Assembly (NCBI GenBank): GCA_022508505.1
Contig: JAFLVC010000004.1
Location: 87,232-151,231 of the forward strand
DNA: 64,000 nucleotides
Direction: 5' to 3'
From: Clostridiales bacterium
Lineage (GTDB): Bacteria; Bacillota; Clostridia; Christensenellales; Pumilibacteraceae
The position numbers were made by a program, and so were the translations under genes. Below the pieces are notes generated by a model that was given only the letters and a program-made list of their open reading frames with translations, did not search any database and was not told the DNA's origin. Positions 31,964 to 40,733 of the stretch are shown in pieces. Positions within the stretch are counted from its first letter, which is position 1; each line of letters opens with the position of its first letter.

Positions 31964-33470
31964 ATTTTTTGAATAGCTTTGACAAGAAGCTGCTTGACCT
32001 CGAGCGGGTGACGGGCGACGCCGTTTTGGGCGTCGTTGTCGTGGGCTTGCTCGCGGCCGTGCCCGTTCCGTTCGGCTTTGCCGCAGGTGTGGGCTTTGTC
32101 GCAGTCGTTTTTGCCGCGGTCGTCGTTGCCGTTTTCGTAGCCGTCGCGGTCGCCGTAGGTTTTGTTGCCGTCGTCGTTGTCTGCGCTGCCGTCTGTTTTG
32201 CAGTCGCCGCGGGCTTTACTTCCGGCTTTGTCGTCGTCGCGGTTGCGGACGCAGGCTTTGTCGTCGCTGTCGGTTTTGCAGTCGCCGCGGGCTTTGTCGC
32301 AGGCGCGGTTGTCGGCGTAGGCGGCGTGGTAACCGCTCGTGACGCCGGCTTTTTGAGCGCCGATTTTTCGGCGGGTGCGGTAGTGCTTGTTGCGCCTGCG
32401 GCTGTGCGCGGAATGATTACTTTTTGATTGGGTTTTTCCACCGTCGTAGTGGGGGTGGGCGACACCGTAACTGTTTTGCGCGGCGATCTGGGGTTATACA
32501 GGCCGTTTATCATGCTCGTAACGTCCTGGTGCCGCTTTTTCTTGTCGACGGCGAGCGACTTCATCAAGCCGTTCTCTACGCCGGGGTCTATTGCGACGCC
32601 AAGCTCGGACGGGCGGCGGATATCCTCTTTGCCCATCATGACGCGAATGGATTCGGGTGGCAGAACGCCTGTTATTGCGAAGTAGATTGTTACGCCGAGT
32701 GCGTACACGTCCGTCCACGGGCCTTGTTCACCGTGCGAGTCGTACTGCTCGGGCGGCGCGAAGCCTTGCTTCAAGACGACGGACAGCGATTTGCCGTCGG
32801 TGTTGGAGTACTTAGCTGCGCCGAAGTCGATCAGCTTGACCTCGTTTTGCTTGGTGATGAGAATGTTGTCGGGCGAGATGTCGCGGTGAATGAGCCCGAT
32901 TTTGTGGACCTGAACTAGCGAGTCCATGACGGGGTGCATTATTGTCAAAATCTCGTCGACGGACAGTTTGCCGCCCTTCCTTTGTAGGTATTTTTTGAGC
33001 GAGATTCCGTCAAGGAATTCCATGACGATATACGCCGTGCCGTTTGCCGAGAAAAAGTCCCGAACGTTGACGACGCCGGAGAGGTTTTTGATCTTGGCGA
33101 GCGCGCGCGCTTCCTCGACGAAGCGCTTAAGACCGCGGTTGCTCGCGGCCTGGTTCTGCTTGGAATTGATGATAACCTGATTGCTGCCCGCAACGCGTGT
33201 GACGTAGCCTGACGGAAAGTATTCCTTAACGGCGACCTTGATGCCCTGCTGAAGGTCCCAGGCGAGATAGGTAATGCCGAAGCCGCCTTCGCCGAGCGCC
33301 TTGCCGATGAGGTAGCGGTTTTGCGTGCCGAGCACGGTGCGCTGTGGCAGGTGGTGGGGCGGGGACGGCGTATCGTCGGCCTTGCGGTGACAGCTCATGC
33401 ACGTTCGGTTCCCGTCGAGGTCGCCGAAACAGTACAGGCAGATGTTTTTGTTGGTTCTGACTCGCGCCAT
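31962..33470 (-). CDS. Ser/Thr protein kinase with N-terminal zinc ribbon
   Basis: 502 residues. N-terminal CLYCF..CMSCH (two CxxC pairs, residues about 11-28) forms a likely zinc ribbon. The Hanks-type kinase domain follows: GEGGFG loop, VAVKE (Lys near 79), HRDISPDN (near 196), DFGAAKY (near 216), GPWTDVYALG. No membrane helix and no PASTA domains, so a cytosolic kinase unlike PrkC/PknB. The last 150 residues are low complexity (Thr, Ala, Pro, Lys: TTKPASATATTTKPEVKP) and end in SSFLSKLFKK. It starts 3 nt after the PP2C phosphatase gene, an antagonistic pair. Confidence 0.93.
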   Translation of the reverse strand: MARVRTNKNICLYCFGDLDGNRTCMSCHRKADDTPSPPHHLPQRTVLGTQNRYLIGKALGEGGFGITYLAWDLQQGIKVAVKEYFPSGYVTRVAGSNQVIINSKQNQAASNRGLKRFVEEARALAKIKNLSGVVNVRDFFSANGTAYIVMEFLDGISLKKYLQRKGGKLSVDEILTIMHPVMDSLVQVHKIGLIHRDISPDNILITKQNEVKLIDFGAAKYSNTDGKSLSVVLKQGFAPPEQYDSHGEQGPWTDVYALGVTIYFAITGVLPPESIRVMMGKEDIRRPSELGVAIDPGVENGLMKSLAVDKKKRHQDVTSMINGLYNPRSPRKTVTVSPTPTTTVEKPNQKVIIPRTAAGATSTTAPAEKSALKKPASRAVTTPPTPTTAPATKPAATAKPTATTKPASATATTTKPEVKPAATAKQTAAQTTTTATKPTATATATKTATTTAAKTTATKPTPAAKPNGTGTAASKPTTTTPKTASPVTRSRSSSFLSKLFKK

Positions 33471-33473
33471 GAC

Positions 33474-34223
33474 TTACTCCTTGATCATAGCGACGATTGC
33501 CGAATAGTTGTCGTTGTATTTCGTGACGCGCGAAAGCAGGCGCTCCTCCATTTTTTTAATGGCGATTTCCGGCGTCTCGGACGAGGCGAGATCCTCTTCC
33601 ATTTCCTCCTCATACACGTACTCCCAAAACCCGTCCGTGCACAGAATGAACGCGTCGCCCGGCTTTAGCGGCGAGTTGTAGACGTCGCAGTCGGGCGGAA
33701 TGAAGTAGTCCGAGCCGAGCACGCGCGTCAGCTTGTTCTGGTCCTTGTGCGTGCGAATGTCGCGCAGTGCGAGCTGGCCCATGTCGACGGCGACTTGCGA
33801 CATCGAGTGATCCTTGGTCTGAAAATGCAGTTTACCGTTTTTGAAAAAGTAAATGCGCGTGTCGCCTATGTGCGTAATGACGGTGGAATTGAAGTCGGTT
33901 ACGACGCAAGCGACGGTCGTGCACGACGACTTGATTTTTGCGTTCTTTTCCTTTTCGTCGACGACTCGGTTGTGTGCGGTCTGCACGTAGCTTTGGCAGA
34001 ACTCGGGCTTAACGGCGCGCTCCTTGTCGAGCGCCTTTATGCGCTTGTATGTCTCGATGATGTCGGTCGCGCAGGTGCGGCTTGCGACCTCGCTTCCGTA
34101 GTACGAGCCCAGCCCGTCGCACACGACGAGGCAAGCGCCGTCGTCCTCGACGGTCAGGTCGAGATAGTCTTGATTGTATTCGCGTCCGCCTTGTTCGCAG
34201 ATCGTTCCCGTCAACATTTTCAT
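33474..34223 (-). CDS. PP2C-family protein phosphatase
   Basis: 249 residues, metal-dependent Ser/Thr phosphatase of the PrpC/Stp type that reverses the kinase encoded 3 nt downstream. Metal-binding motifs: DGLGSYYG (near 36), THIGDTRIYFFKNG, TKDHSMSQV and CTDGFWEYV (near 192), with final NYSAIV. The second aspartate of the usual DGxGGH is reshaped (DGLGSY). AGAGG lies upstream of ATG 34223. First gene of a two-gene minus-strand operon with a strong promoter. Confidence 0.93.
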   Translation of the reverse strand: MKMLTGTICEQGGREYNQDYLDLTVEDDGACLVVCDGLGSYYGSEVASRTCATDIIETYKRIKALDKERAVKPEFCQSYVQTAHNRVVDEKEKNAKIKSSCTTVACVVTDFNSTVITHIGDTRIYFFKNGKLHFQTKDHSMSQVAVDMGQLALRDIRTHKDQNKLTRVLGSDYFIPPDCDVYNSPLKPGDAFILCTDGFWEYVYEEEMEEDLASSETPEIAIKKMEERLLSRVTKYNDNYSAIVAMIKE

Positions 34224-34256
34224 AAGTTATGCCTCTATGGAAAATTGTCAATATAT

Positions 34257-34285
34257 ATTATATATAATATGAAAAGACAAGTCAA
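34257..34285 (-). promoter_or_regulatory. Promoter of the phosphatase-kinase operon
   Basis: On the minus strand: TTGACT, 17 bp, TATAAT; predicted leader about 27 nt. Confidence 0.85.
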
Positions 34286-34299
34286 GTGTTTTGGAAAAA

Positions 34300-34376
34300 C
34301 AGGCACAGCCTGATTTCCGTCGTGTGTTGACTGCCGTTATTCGTTTTGTGTTGCGCCCGATGAATAGCTTGTCGTA
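34300..34376 (-). repeat. Family B unit upstream of the phosphatase operon
   Basis: Minus-strand copy: GACAAGCTATTCATCGGGCG core, ACGGCAGTCAACACACGACG, then hairpin CAGGC-TGT-GCCTG (34300-34312), ending 15 nt before the -35. It has the same orientation as the operon it precedes. Confidence 0.85.
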
Positions 34377-34508
34377 AAGAAATGCTTTGCTATAATATGT
34401 CATCCTGAGCCCTGCGAAGGATCTAAGAGTGCGAGCATTTTAATCTTGCGCTTCATTCTTATTTATTATCTCTTGTCTTAGCCGCTTGCGGCGCTTTGCG
34501 CCGCAACA
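34377..34508. repeat. Family C and D fragments in the gap 34,377-34,508
   Basis: A CATCCTGAGCCCTGCGAAGGATCTAAG piece (C-like), then CATTCTTATTTATTATCTCTTG and a GCCGC..GCGGC hairpin (D-like). No gene. Confidence 0.55.
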
Positions 34509-34533
34509 GAAAAGAGCCGCACAAAGCGGCTCT
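34509..34533 (-). terminator. Terminator of the GH3 gene
   Basis: On the minus strand AGAGCCGC-TTTGT-GCGGCTCT followed by TTTTC, about 35 nt after the GH3 stop. Confidence 0.85.
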
Positions 34534-34566
34534 ATCTTGCTTTTATATACTGTTTTGATTTAGCGG

Positions 34567-37500
34567 CTATTCTTCCGTTTTGGGCTCTTCGGCTTCCGTC
34601 GTTTGGGCTTCGACATCTTCCGCTTCGGTCGGCTCGACCGCTTCCGCGGGCTCGGCTTCCGTCGCTTGGGTTTCGACCGCTTCCGTCGCTTCGCTTTCCG
34701 CTACGTCGGCGTTAACCGTCTCGCCGTGAGCGGCAGCCAACGCTTCTTTGCGGCGGGCGTCCTTTTTGGCGAGGAAGGGGATACGGCGGCGGATCGCCGG
34801 AATGGATATGAGGATGAACCACACGCAGGTCAGAATGGCGAGTGCGAGCACGACGTTGAGCATCGTCCAAATGAATATGACTACGCCCGACTTCGCTTCG
34901 GCGTTGACCTTTATGGAGTCGTTGCCAATGTTGGTGTCGATGTAGGTGTAGAGTATATTCTTGGCGGACTGTCTTGCCGCGTAGGCGATAGCCTTATCTT
35001 TTAAGTCGATGTTTGCGTCCTTAGCGGTGGAGCCGCACAGCCACAGGTCGTTGCCTGCGAGAACGCCGAGCTCATGGCTGTTCATGTAGCCGCTGCCTGT
35101 GTACCAGTCGGTTATGACCGAGCCCCTAAAGCCCCATTCGGTGCGGAGAACGTCGGTGAGCATCGCCTTGTTGTAGCCTGCGAGCACCGCGCCGACGCGG
35201 TTGAACGCGCTCATGATGGCGTTTGCGTCGCCGCTCTTGACGGCGATTTCAAACGGGCGGAGGTACGCCTCGCGGAGCGCCTGCTCGGTGAGCCAGGTGT
35301 TGACGTCTTTGGGGTTGATGCCCGCCTCGCTGACCGCGAAGTGCTTGAGGTAGCAGTAGACGTGGTTGTCCTTCGCGCCCTTAATCATGTGCGCGGCGAG
35401 AATGCCGGAGAGCACGGGGTCCTCGCTGAAGTACTCGTAGTTGCGCGAGGTGAACGGCGTGCGGTGAAGGTTGACGCCCGGACCGTACCAGCCCTGAATG
35501 CCGAACTCCGAGCCGATCTTGCCCTGAGCCTCGCCAATCCTGTACGCGACGTCCTTGCTGAACGAGCAGCCGAGGAGCGACTCGGACGGATACAGCGTGT
35601 ACACCGACGACTTGCCGGGGCTCGAAACGTTGTTGTTAAAGCCGGCGGGACCGTCCTTGTCGGTTGCGCGCGGCTTGCCTACGCTGTACACTGCGGACGT
35701 CGTGAAGCCGCCCTGACCGATGAGACGCTTGATTTCGTTTTGGGTGAGCTGATTGAGGAACAAATCCCAAGTCGTTTCGTCGTCGTAGTCGCCCAAAGCT
35801 TCCATTATGCCGTCGTCGAACACGAGGTCGGTCGTTTCTTCGCCGGTTAGGTTTTCCATAGAGGCGCGTTGGCCCGACTTTTTGGTCGTGAGGTACATGG
35901 TCATACCCTGACCATACTTTATGCCTCTGACGTCCGCGTTGTCGTAATCCTTGTGACGGTATTCGGACGCCTTTTTGACGGCGTCGGAGTTGGAAGGATT
36001 ACCGATCTGCTTGAGCTTGGTGTAGTTGGCAAACTTGTTCGCGCGGGAGAGGTATTCGAACTTCTTGTCGCCTGTGTACACCGATTTGCCGTCGATAGGC
36101 ATGTCGGCGTAAGATGTGTCGTTGCCGGTGAAGCGGTTTCGGACTGTTTTGCCGGTGACGGGGTCCTCGTTGTACTCTATTGTGGACGCGACCTCGGCGG
36201 TTTGAGCCTTGAAGCGGTCGGCGTCCGTCTGAGTGTGCGAGTCGGGCTGAACGGTCAGCTTGACCTTGCCTTCTTCGAGCACAAAGCCCTTATATGCGTC
36301 GCGCTCGTTGAACGACGCGAGGTCATAGGTCGAGAAGGTGAGCGTTACGGTGTCGGACTCGTTCTTTGCGAGAAGCTTGGTCTTGCCGAAGTCGAGCATG
36401 GTGCGCTCCGGCTTTTCGATGCCGCCCTCCTTGTACGCGGTATGCCCGTAGAGCTGGACGACTTCCTTGCCGGGAACCGATCCGGTGTTGGTGACAGTCA
36501 CCTTGACCTCGTACTTGCCGTTCGCTTCGAGCGTCGCGGGAACGCCCGAAAAATCGGTTTCCCACTTGAACGTCGTGTACGACAGACCGTAGCCGTAGGG
36601 GTACTGAACGACTGCGTCGTAGCCTGTGCCGTACTTGTTGGTGACATCGTCGAAGAAGCCGACGGCGGCGGCGGTTTCGTACCACTTATAGCCGAAGTAA
36701 ATGCCTTCCTGATAGGTGACGCTGTTGCCGCTCTTTGCCGCATTGAAGTAGGTGGGGTTGTTGGTCTGGTTGTCGTAGGGAAGGATGTCGCTCATTCTGC
36801 CCGACGGATTGACCTTGCCCGAGATAATCTGCGGAATGGCTATCGCGCCCGTCTGACCGGGAATGCCCGCAAAAATGCACGCCTTGATGCTGTCGTAGTC
36901 CTTGATAAAACCGAGCTCGATGTTGTTGCACAGGTTGAGCACAACGATTACGTTGAAGCCGTACTTGTCGAGCTTGTCGAACATGGCGATCTCTTCGTCG
37001 GTCAGCTCGAGGAAGGTACCGTTCTTGTAAGAGTCGATGTTTCTAAGCTCGTCCGCGCCTTCCATGTTGACGTTTTCGGCGCCCCAGCGCGAGATGAACG
37101 CGACCGCCACGTTTGAAAACTCTTTGGCCTGCTTCATGAGCTTGTCGGTGTAGAAGCTCGCGCCCGGGTTTTTAAGGCTTTCCGCGACGAACGCGCCCGT
37201 CGTGCCGGAGGTGCCGCTGCGGTAGTCGGCGTCGAACTTGGAGTAGTCGGTGTATGCCTTGTAGAGAGTTTTGTTGATTGTAAAGCCCTCTTGCTTGAAC
37301 GCGTCGTCGGGGTCGATCTTGTACTTTTTCTCGTTGGTGATCGACGTGCCGCCCGAGCCGCCGCCGGTGAGAAGGAAGCCGTACTCGGTGGAACTCCAAC
37401 CGAATAGGTTGACCTTCTTTTCGTTGATGGGAAGATAGCCGTTCTTGTTCTCTAACAGCACCATACTTTCGGCGGCCGCGTCGCGCACTGCTTGGTCGGC

Positions 37501-37701
37501 GGCGGCGAACACGGGATGACTCTCGTCCGCGTCGATGGTGTCGCCTACAAAGAATCTGTGAAGGATGAGCGAATAGTAATTGATGAGATAGTTTGCGACA
37601 ATCATTATAGCGATTGCAATTGCTATCGCGACGCCGCAAACCGCCATGGTTATTATTCGCTTTTTCTTTGTCAGCGGTTTTTTAACTTTGCCGTTACTCA
37701 T
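34567..37701 (-). CDS. Membrane-anchored GH3 glycosidase with permuted domains
   Basis: 1044 residues. N-terminal basic stretch and membrane helix (about 18-45, VCGVAIAIAIAIMIVANYL), then a GH3 C-type alpha/beta domain (KKVNLFGWSSTEYGFLLTGG), an FnIII-like domain (VKVTVTNTGSVPGKEVVQLY), then the TIM-barrel GH3 N-type domain (ATDKDGPAGF, YLKHFAVSEAG, with nucleophile Asp in GSVITDWYTG near 864), i.e. the reverse of the common order. A second membrane helix (IFIWTMLNVVLALAILTCVWF) and an acidic tail of repeated EATEA/EPAEAVEPTEAE units follow, so the enzyme is tethered outside by both ends. Beta-glucosidase-type activity is likely; neighbours suggest beta-glucan. Confidence 0.9.
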   Translation of the reverse strand: MSNGKVKKPLTKKKRIITMAVCGVAIAIAIAIMIVANYLINYYSLILHRFFVGDTIDADESHPVFAAADQAVRDAAAESMVLLENKNGYLPINEKKVNLFGWSSTEYGFLLTGGGSGGTSITNEKKYKIDPDDAFKQEGFTINKTLYKAYTDYSKFDADYRSGTSGTTGAFVAESLKNPGASFYTDKLMKQAKEFSNVAVAFISRWGAENVNMEGADELRNIDSYKNGTFLELTDEEIAMFDKLDKYGFNVIVVLNLCNNIELGFIKDYDSIKACIFAGIPGQTGAIAIPQIISGKVNPSGRMSDILPYDNQTNNPTYFNAAKSGNSVTYQEGIYFGYKWYETAAAVGFFDDVTNKYGTGYDAVVQYPYGYGLSYTTFKWETDFSGVPATLEANGKYEVKVTVTNTGSVPGKEVVQLYGHTAYKEGGIEKPERTMLDFGKTKLLAKNESDTVTLTFSTYDLASFNERDAYKGFVLEEGKVKLTVQPDSHTQTDADRFKAQTAEVASTIEYNEDPVTGKTVRNRFTGNDTSYADMPIDGKSVYTGDKKFEYLSRANKFANYTKLKQIGNPSNSDAVKKASEYRHKDYDNADVRGIKYGQGMTMYLTTKKSGQRASMENLTGEETTDLVFDDGIMEALGDYDDETTWDLFLNQLTQNEIKRLIGQGGFTTSAVYSVGKPRATDKDGPAGFNNNVSSPGKSSVYTLYPSESLLGCSFSKDVAYRIGEAQGKIGSEFGIQGWYGPGVNLHRTPFTSRNYEYFSEDPVLSGILAAHMIKGAKDNHVYCYLKHFAVSEAGINPKDVNTWLTEQALREAYLRPFEIAVKSGDANAIMSAFNRVGAVLAGYNKAMLTDVLRTEWGFRGSVITDWYTGSGYMNSHELGVLAGNDLWLCGSTAKDANIDLKDKAIAYAARQSAKNILYTYIDTNIGNDSIKVNAEAKSGVVIFIWTMLNVVLALAILTCVWFILISIPAIRRRIPFLAKKDARRKEALAAAHGETVNADVAESEATEAVETQATEAEPAEAVEPTEAEDVEAQTTEAEEPKTEE

Positions 37702-37731
37702 ATAAATTCTCCGTTTTTAAAATAAAGTCAA

Positions 37732-37760
37732 CCCTCTCGGCGCGCGTGGCACCGAGAGGG
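37732..37760 (-). terminator. Hairpin between the Ig/CBM lipoprotein and GH3 genes
   Basis: CCCTCTCGG / CCGAGAGGG, 9 bp, with an 11-nt loop in the 73-nt gap; on the minus strand it is followed by TTGACTTTATTTT. Partial terminator or processing site tuning GH3 expression. Confidence 0.6.
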
Positions 37761-37774
37761 CGACTGAAAAAGCT

Positions 37775-40504
37775 TTACTTCGCAGTCACGACAGGGTCGC
37801 CGATCGTGATGTCTGCGGAGGAGAGGCGGTGATAATCGCCGTCCTGATTGATGCCGAAATCGAACTCGATAGCCCCGTTAACGGTGATCGTGAAGGTGTA
37901 GGTGTGTGTGCCGGTCTGAATTTCCTGTTTCTGATCGCCGATCGTAATCATAAACGTGTCGGTTTCGATTGCGTGGTCTGCGGGGTTGTAGCCTTCGCCG
38001 CCGCCGTTGCCGTCGTTGGTGATGAGCGCGTTCTCAACGGTAATGGTGAACGAAATCTCATACGTCTGACCGGACGTAGTGCCTTCGGGGAGTATCGCCA
38101 ATTGGACTACCCAGAAGTCGCCCGCGTTGTTGGAGAACGAGAGATGTGCGCCGTCATTGTCGTGGTACGGCGTCTTGCCTTGAGTCGACACCCAGCTGTG
38201 AGTATAGTACGCCCATTTGCCGGGGTAGGCGGACGCGGACGTATTTCCGTCGTTGGGGAGCTGATAGACGTCGCCGCTTTCGTTGGTGTAGTTAAACGAC
38301 GCCGAAGCAGTGCTCCAAGCCGAGTGCGCGGCGTACAGTATGCCGTCGCCCTTGGCGCGAATCCTCACGTAGTACGTGCCGGACGAGAGAAGCTCGAGAG
38401 AGACCTCGACTTTGCCTTCCGTGGCGGACGCCGTAAGCGACGGAGTTTCGCCTGTTGCGCTCGTGAAGAAGCCTATATCGTAGCCCTTGCTCGCGCCCTT
38501 GACGTTCGCTTCGAATGTTACGGTCGCCGTGGCGTCCTCGACCGATACGGTGGGGGCCGAAGGAGTGTCGAGCGGGGAGGGAGCGGCGCCGGTGATATCC
38601 GTCCAGCTGTAGTTGCTGATAACCAGCGTGCCGTTGGGAAGGGTGCCGGGTTGGTTGTAGAGTGCTCCGAAAAACGCGAAGGACGCTGAGCCCGCTTTCT
38701 CGGTATAAGCAAGCTCGTAGGTGTGCTTGCCGGGCTTGAGGAATATTTCGTTGTCGCTGAGGAGCACATAGCCGCCGTCCTCGTTGTCTTTGAGGTCGAT
38801 ATCGACGGTGAGCTTATAGGTCTTGCCCGCGACGTTAGTGGGGTTCTTGTAGAATAGCTGAAGAACATCCCAGTTACCTTTGTTGTTGCCAAAGGAGAAG
38901 GTAACGGTGCCGGCGTCGTATGTGGCTTCGTTGATGACAACCCAAGCGCCCGCATAATACGACCATCTGCCCGGTGTGTCGAGCGCTTCGCGGTCAGCTC
39001 CGGCGGGAATGGTGTAGCTCGGGTCGGCGCTGACCTCGATTTCCACCTCTGTCGACGACTCTTCGGAGTCGAGGTAGTGCGCGTTGAGCGCAACCGCCTG
39101 AATTTTTACGGTGTAGGTGCCCTTGTCGAGCGCGTTGGTATTGAATGCTTCGCCGTCGTTGACGAGGGAAGAGCTCACTTGCTTGTCGCCTTGGTAGAAG
39201 TTGGCGCGGTAGCCGTTTACGCCCTCGGTGTTGGGATCTTCGACGGAAAGCTTGTCGTTCTCATAGGTAAAGGTGGGGGCCTTGAGCTTGATGGGGGCGT
39301 CGGGCGTCCAAGTAATGTCGGTGACTTCGACATCTGCGTTCTGAACAAACCAGCCGGTGCCGTTGGACGGGTCGGGCCAGCCCATGACGAGGTCAAACGA
39401 CGATGTGCCGCCGTTGGCAAACGGCGCGGTGTACACATAGTAGATCTCGACTTCGTTTATGCCCTTTTTGAGGGTGATGACATTGTCATTGAGGGTGACC
39501 TTCATCTCGTTAAGGTTTTCGGTCGAGCCGTCCTTGTTGATGAGGGAAGCGGACTTTATATTTATTTTGGCATTAAGCTTGTAGGTGTTGCCCACGGTGT
39601 GCGAGCTGTTCTTGTAGAGAATCTGCAGGCCGTACCAGTAGCCGGGGTTCCAATTGCTGGTGTAGTTGAAGGAAATCTTGCCGTCCGAGTACTGGGGCTT
39701 GTTGATGAATGTAACCTCCTGCTGATCCCAGCCCGCGCGCGCCGCCCAGTAGAAGTAGGTGTCTTCCTTGAGGTCTTCGCCGTCAAACGCCTGGTTCTCT
39801 TCGTTCCAAGCCTTGGTGCCGCCTTCTTCGCCCATGAGGAGGAAGTACTCGGTGTGACCTGCCGCCGCAGTTACGTTGACGGTTACTTCCGCGTAGGTCT
39901 GCTCGTCGCCGTCGACGCTGACGGTAATCGTAGCTTTGCCTGCGTTTTCGCCCTTGACGAGACCTGCCGACGAAACGGAAGCCGTTTGCGAATCGGAGGA
40001 CTTCCACTTAAACTTCTTGCTGCCGAGGTTGGTGGAAGCGGAAAGCTGAAGCGTGTTGCCCTTTTCCAAGTTGACGGTGCCGCCCGTGACGACGGTGCCG
40101 TCATTCGATTTAATAGTGACGACGTTCTTTTCGGTTACGGTGACGGTAGCCTTATCCGTCTTTCCGCTTGCCGACGTGGCGGTTACCGTCGTGCTGCCGG
40201 CTTTTACGCCGAGAACCGCGCACATTCTGTAGTAGCCGGGGTTGTTCTTGTCGGCGATGGTGGGGGTGATGGTCGCGACAGTGGGATCTTCAATCGACCA
40301 CTGCACGTACTCTTTGCAGCTGATTGTGGTACCTTTGTCAATCTCTACCGTGATTGACTTCGAGCTGGTGATGAGCCCGCCTTTCGGGTTGACGCCGCTC
40401 GGGGAGTTGTTATCGTCGCAAGCAGTGAGCCCGAGCGCGCACATCGAGAGTACGAGCGCGAGGCACAGCAGGAGCGATAACAGTTTTTTGCTTTTCTTCA
40501 TCAT
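37775..40504 (-). CDS. Surface lipoprotein with Ig-like and carbohydrate-binding-like modules
   Basis: 909 residues. Lipoprotein signal peptide with lipobox LTAC (Cys near 29). Two BIG2 Ig-like domains (about 40-125 and 128-213), then three related modules of CBM4/9-like appearance (each with a W/Y-rich start: TYFYWAARAGWDQQEVTF; GRWSYYAGAWVVINEATY; GKWAYYTHSWVSTQG), separated by two FnIII-like domains (KGTYTVKIQAVAL; SGTYYVRIRAKGDG). No catalytic motif, so likely a glycan-binding surface protein. GGAGG before ATGATG at 40504. Lies between the GH16 and GH3 genes and probably captures polysaccharide for them. Confidence 0.8.
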   Translation of the reverse strand: MMKKSKKLLSLLLCLALVLSMCALGLTACDDNNSPSGVNPKGGLITSSKSITVEIDKGTTISCKEYVQWSIEDPTVATITPTIADKNNPGYYRMCAVLGVKAGSTTVTATSASGKTDKATVTVTEKNVVTIKSNDGTVVTGGTVNLEKGNTLQLSASTNLGSKKFKWKSSDSQTASVSSAGLVKGENAGKATITVSVDGDEQTYAEVTVNVTAAAGHTEYFLLMGEEGGTKAWNEENQAFDGEDLKEDTYFYWAARAGWDQQEVTFINKPQYSDGKISFNYTSNWNPGYWYGLQILYKNSSHTVGNTYKLNAKINIKSASLINKDGSTENLNEMKVTLNDNVITLKKGINEVEIYYVYTAPFANGGTSSFDLVMGWPDPSNGTGWFVQNADVEVTDITWTPDAPIKLKAPTFTYENDKLSVEDPNTEGVNGYRANFYQGDKQVSSSLVNDGEAFNTNALDKGTYTVKIQAVALNAHYLDSEESSTEVEIEVSADPSYTIPAGADREALDTPGRWSYYAGAWVVINEATYDAGTVTFSFGNNKGNWDVLQLFYKNPTNVAGKTYKLTVDIDLKDNEDGGYVLLSDNEIFLKPGKHTYELAYTEKAGSASFAFFGALYNQPGTLPNGTLVISNYSWTDITGAAPSPLDTPSAPTVSVEDATATVTFEANVKGASKGYDIGFFTSATGETPSLTASATEGKVEVSLELLSSGTYYVRIRAKGDGILYAAHSAWSTASASFNYTNESGDVYQLPNDGNTSASAYPGKWAYYTHSWVSTQGKTPYHDNDGAHLSFSNNAGDFWVVQLAILPEGTTSGQTYEISFTITVENALITNDGNGGGEGYNPADHAIETDTFMITIGDQKQEIQTGTHTYTFTITVNGAIEFDFGINQDGDYHRLSSADITIGDPVVTAK

Positions 40505-40549
40505 TTTACCTCCATTGGTATATTTGACAATTTCAGGTCCCCATTAGCA

Positions 40550-40641
40550 AGAGCTGTCGCCGTCAGGCGACCGAGGGGATGTGTCGGCTCCTCTTAATAA
40601 TGGGAGCTGGCTGCCGCTTTGCGGCAGCCTGAGGGGATGTG
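40550..40641 (+). repeat. Two adjacent family A units
   Basis: AGCTGTCGCCGTCAGGCGAC..GAGGGGATGTG, then GGCTCCTCTTAATAATGGGAGC and GCTGCCGCTTTGCGGCAG..GAGGGGATGTG. They separate the GH16 and Ig/CBM genes; a family D piece (40665-40735, GGTGCG..CGCACC hairpin) follows. Confidence 0.75.
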
Positions 40642-40733
40642 ATACTATTTCTAAAAATCTCAACCTTAATTATTCATTCTTATCTCTTATTTCTTATCTC
40701 TTATCTTAGGTGCGAAGCCCCGCTCCGCACCGC

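Noticed and set aside
31954..32427. Val/Ala-rich ORF opposite the kinase tail
   Set aside because: Antisense shadow of the low-complexity Thr/Pro/Ala/Lys tail; no RBS.
36000..40357. Long plus-strand ORFs opposite GH3 and the Ig/CBM gene
   Set aside because: Shadows caused by G/C-biased third positions; the minus-strand frames have signal peptides, domains and RBSs.
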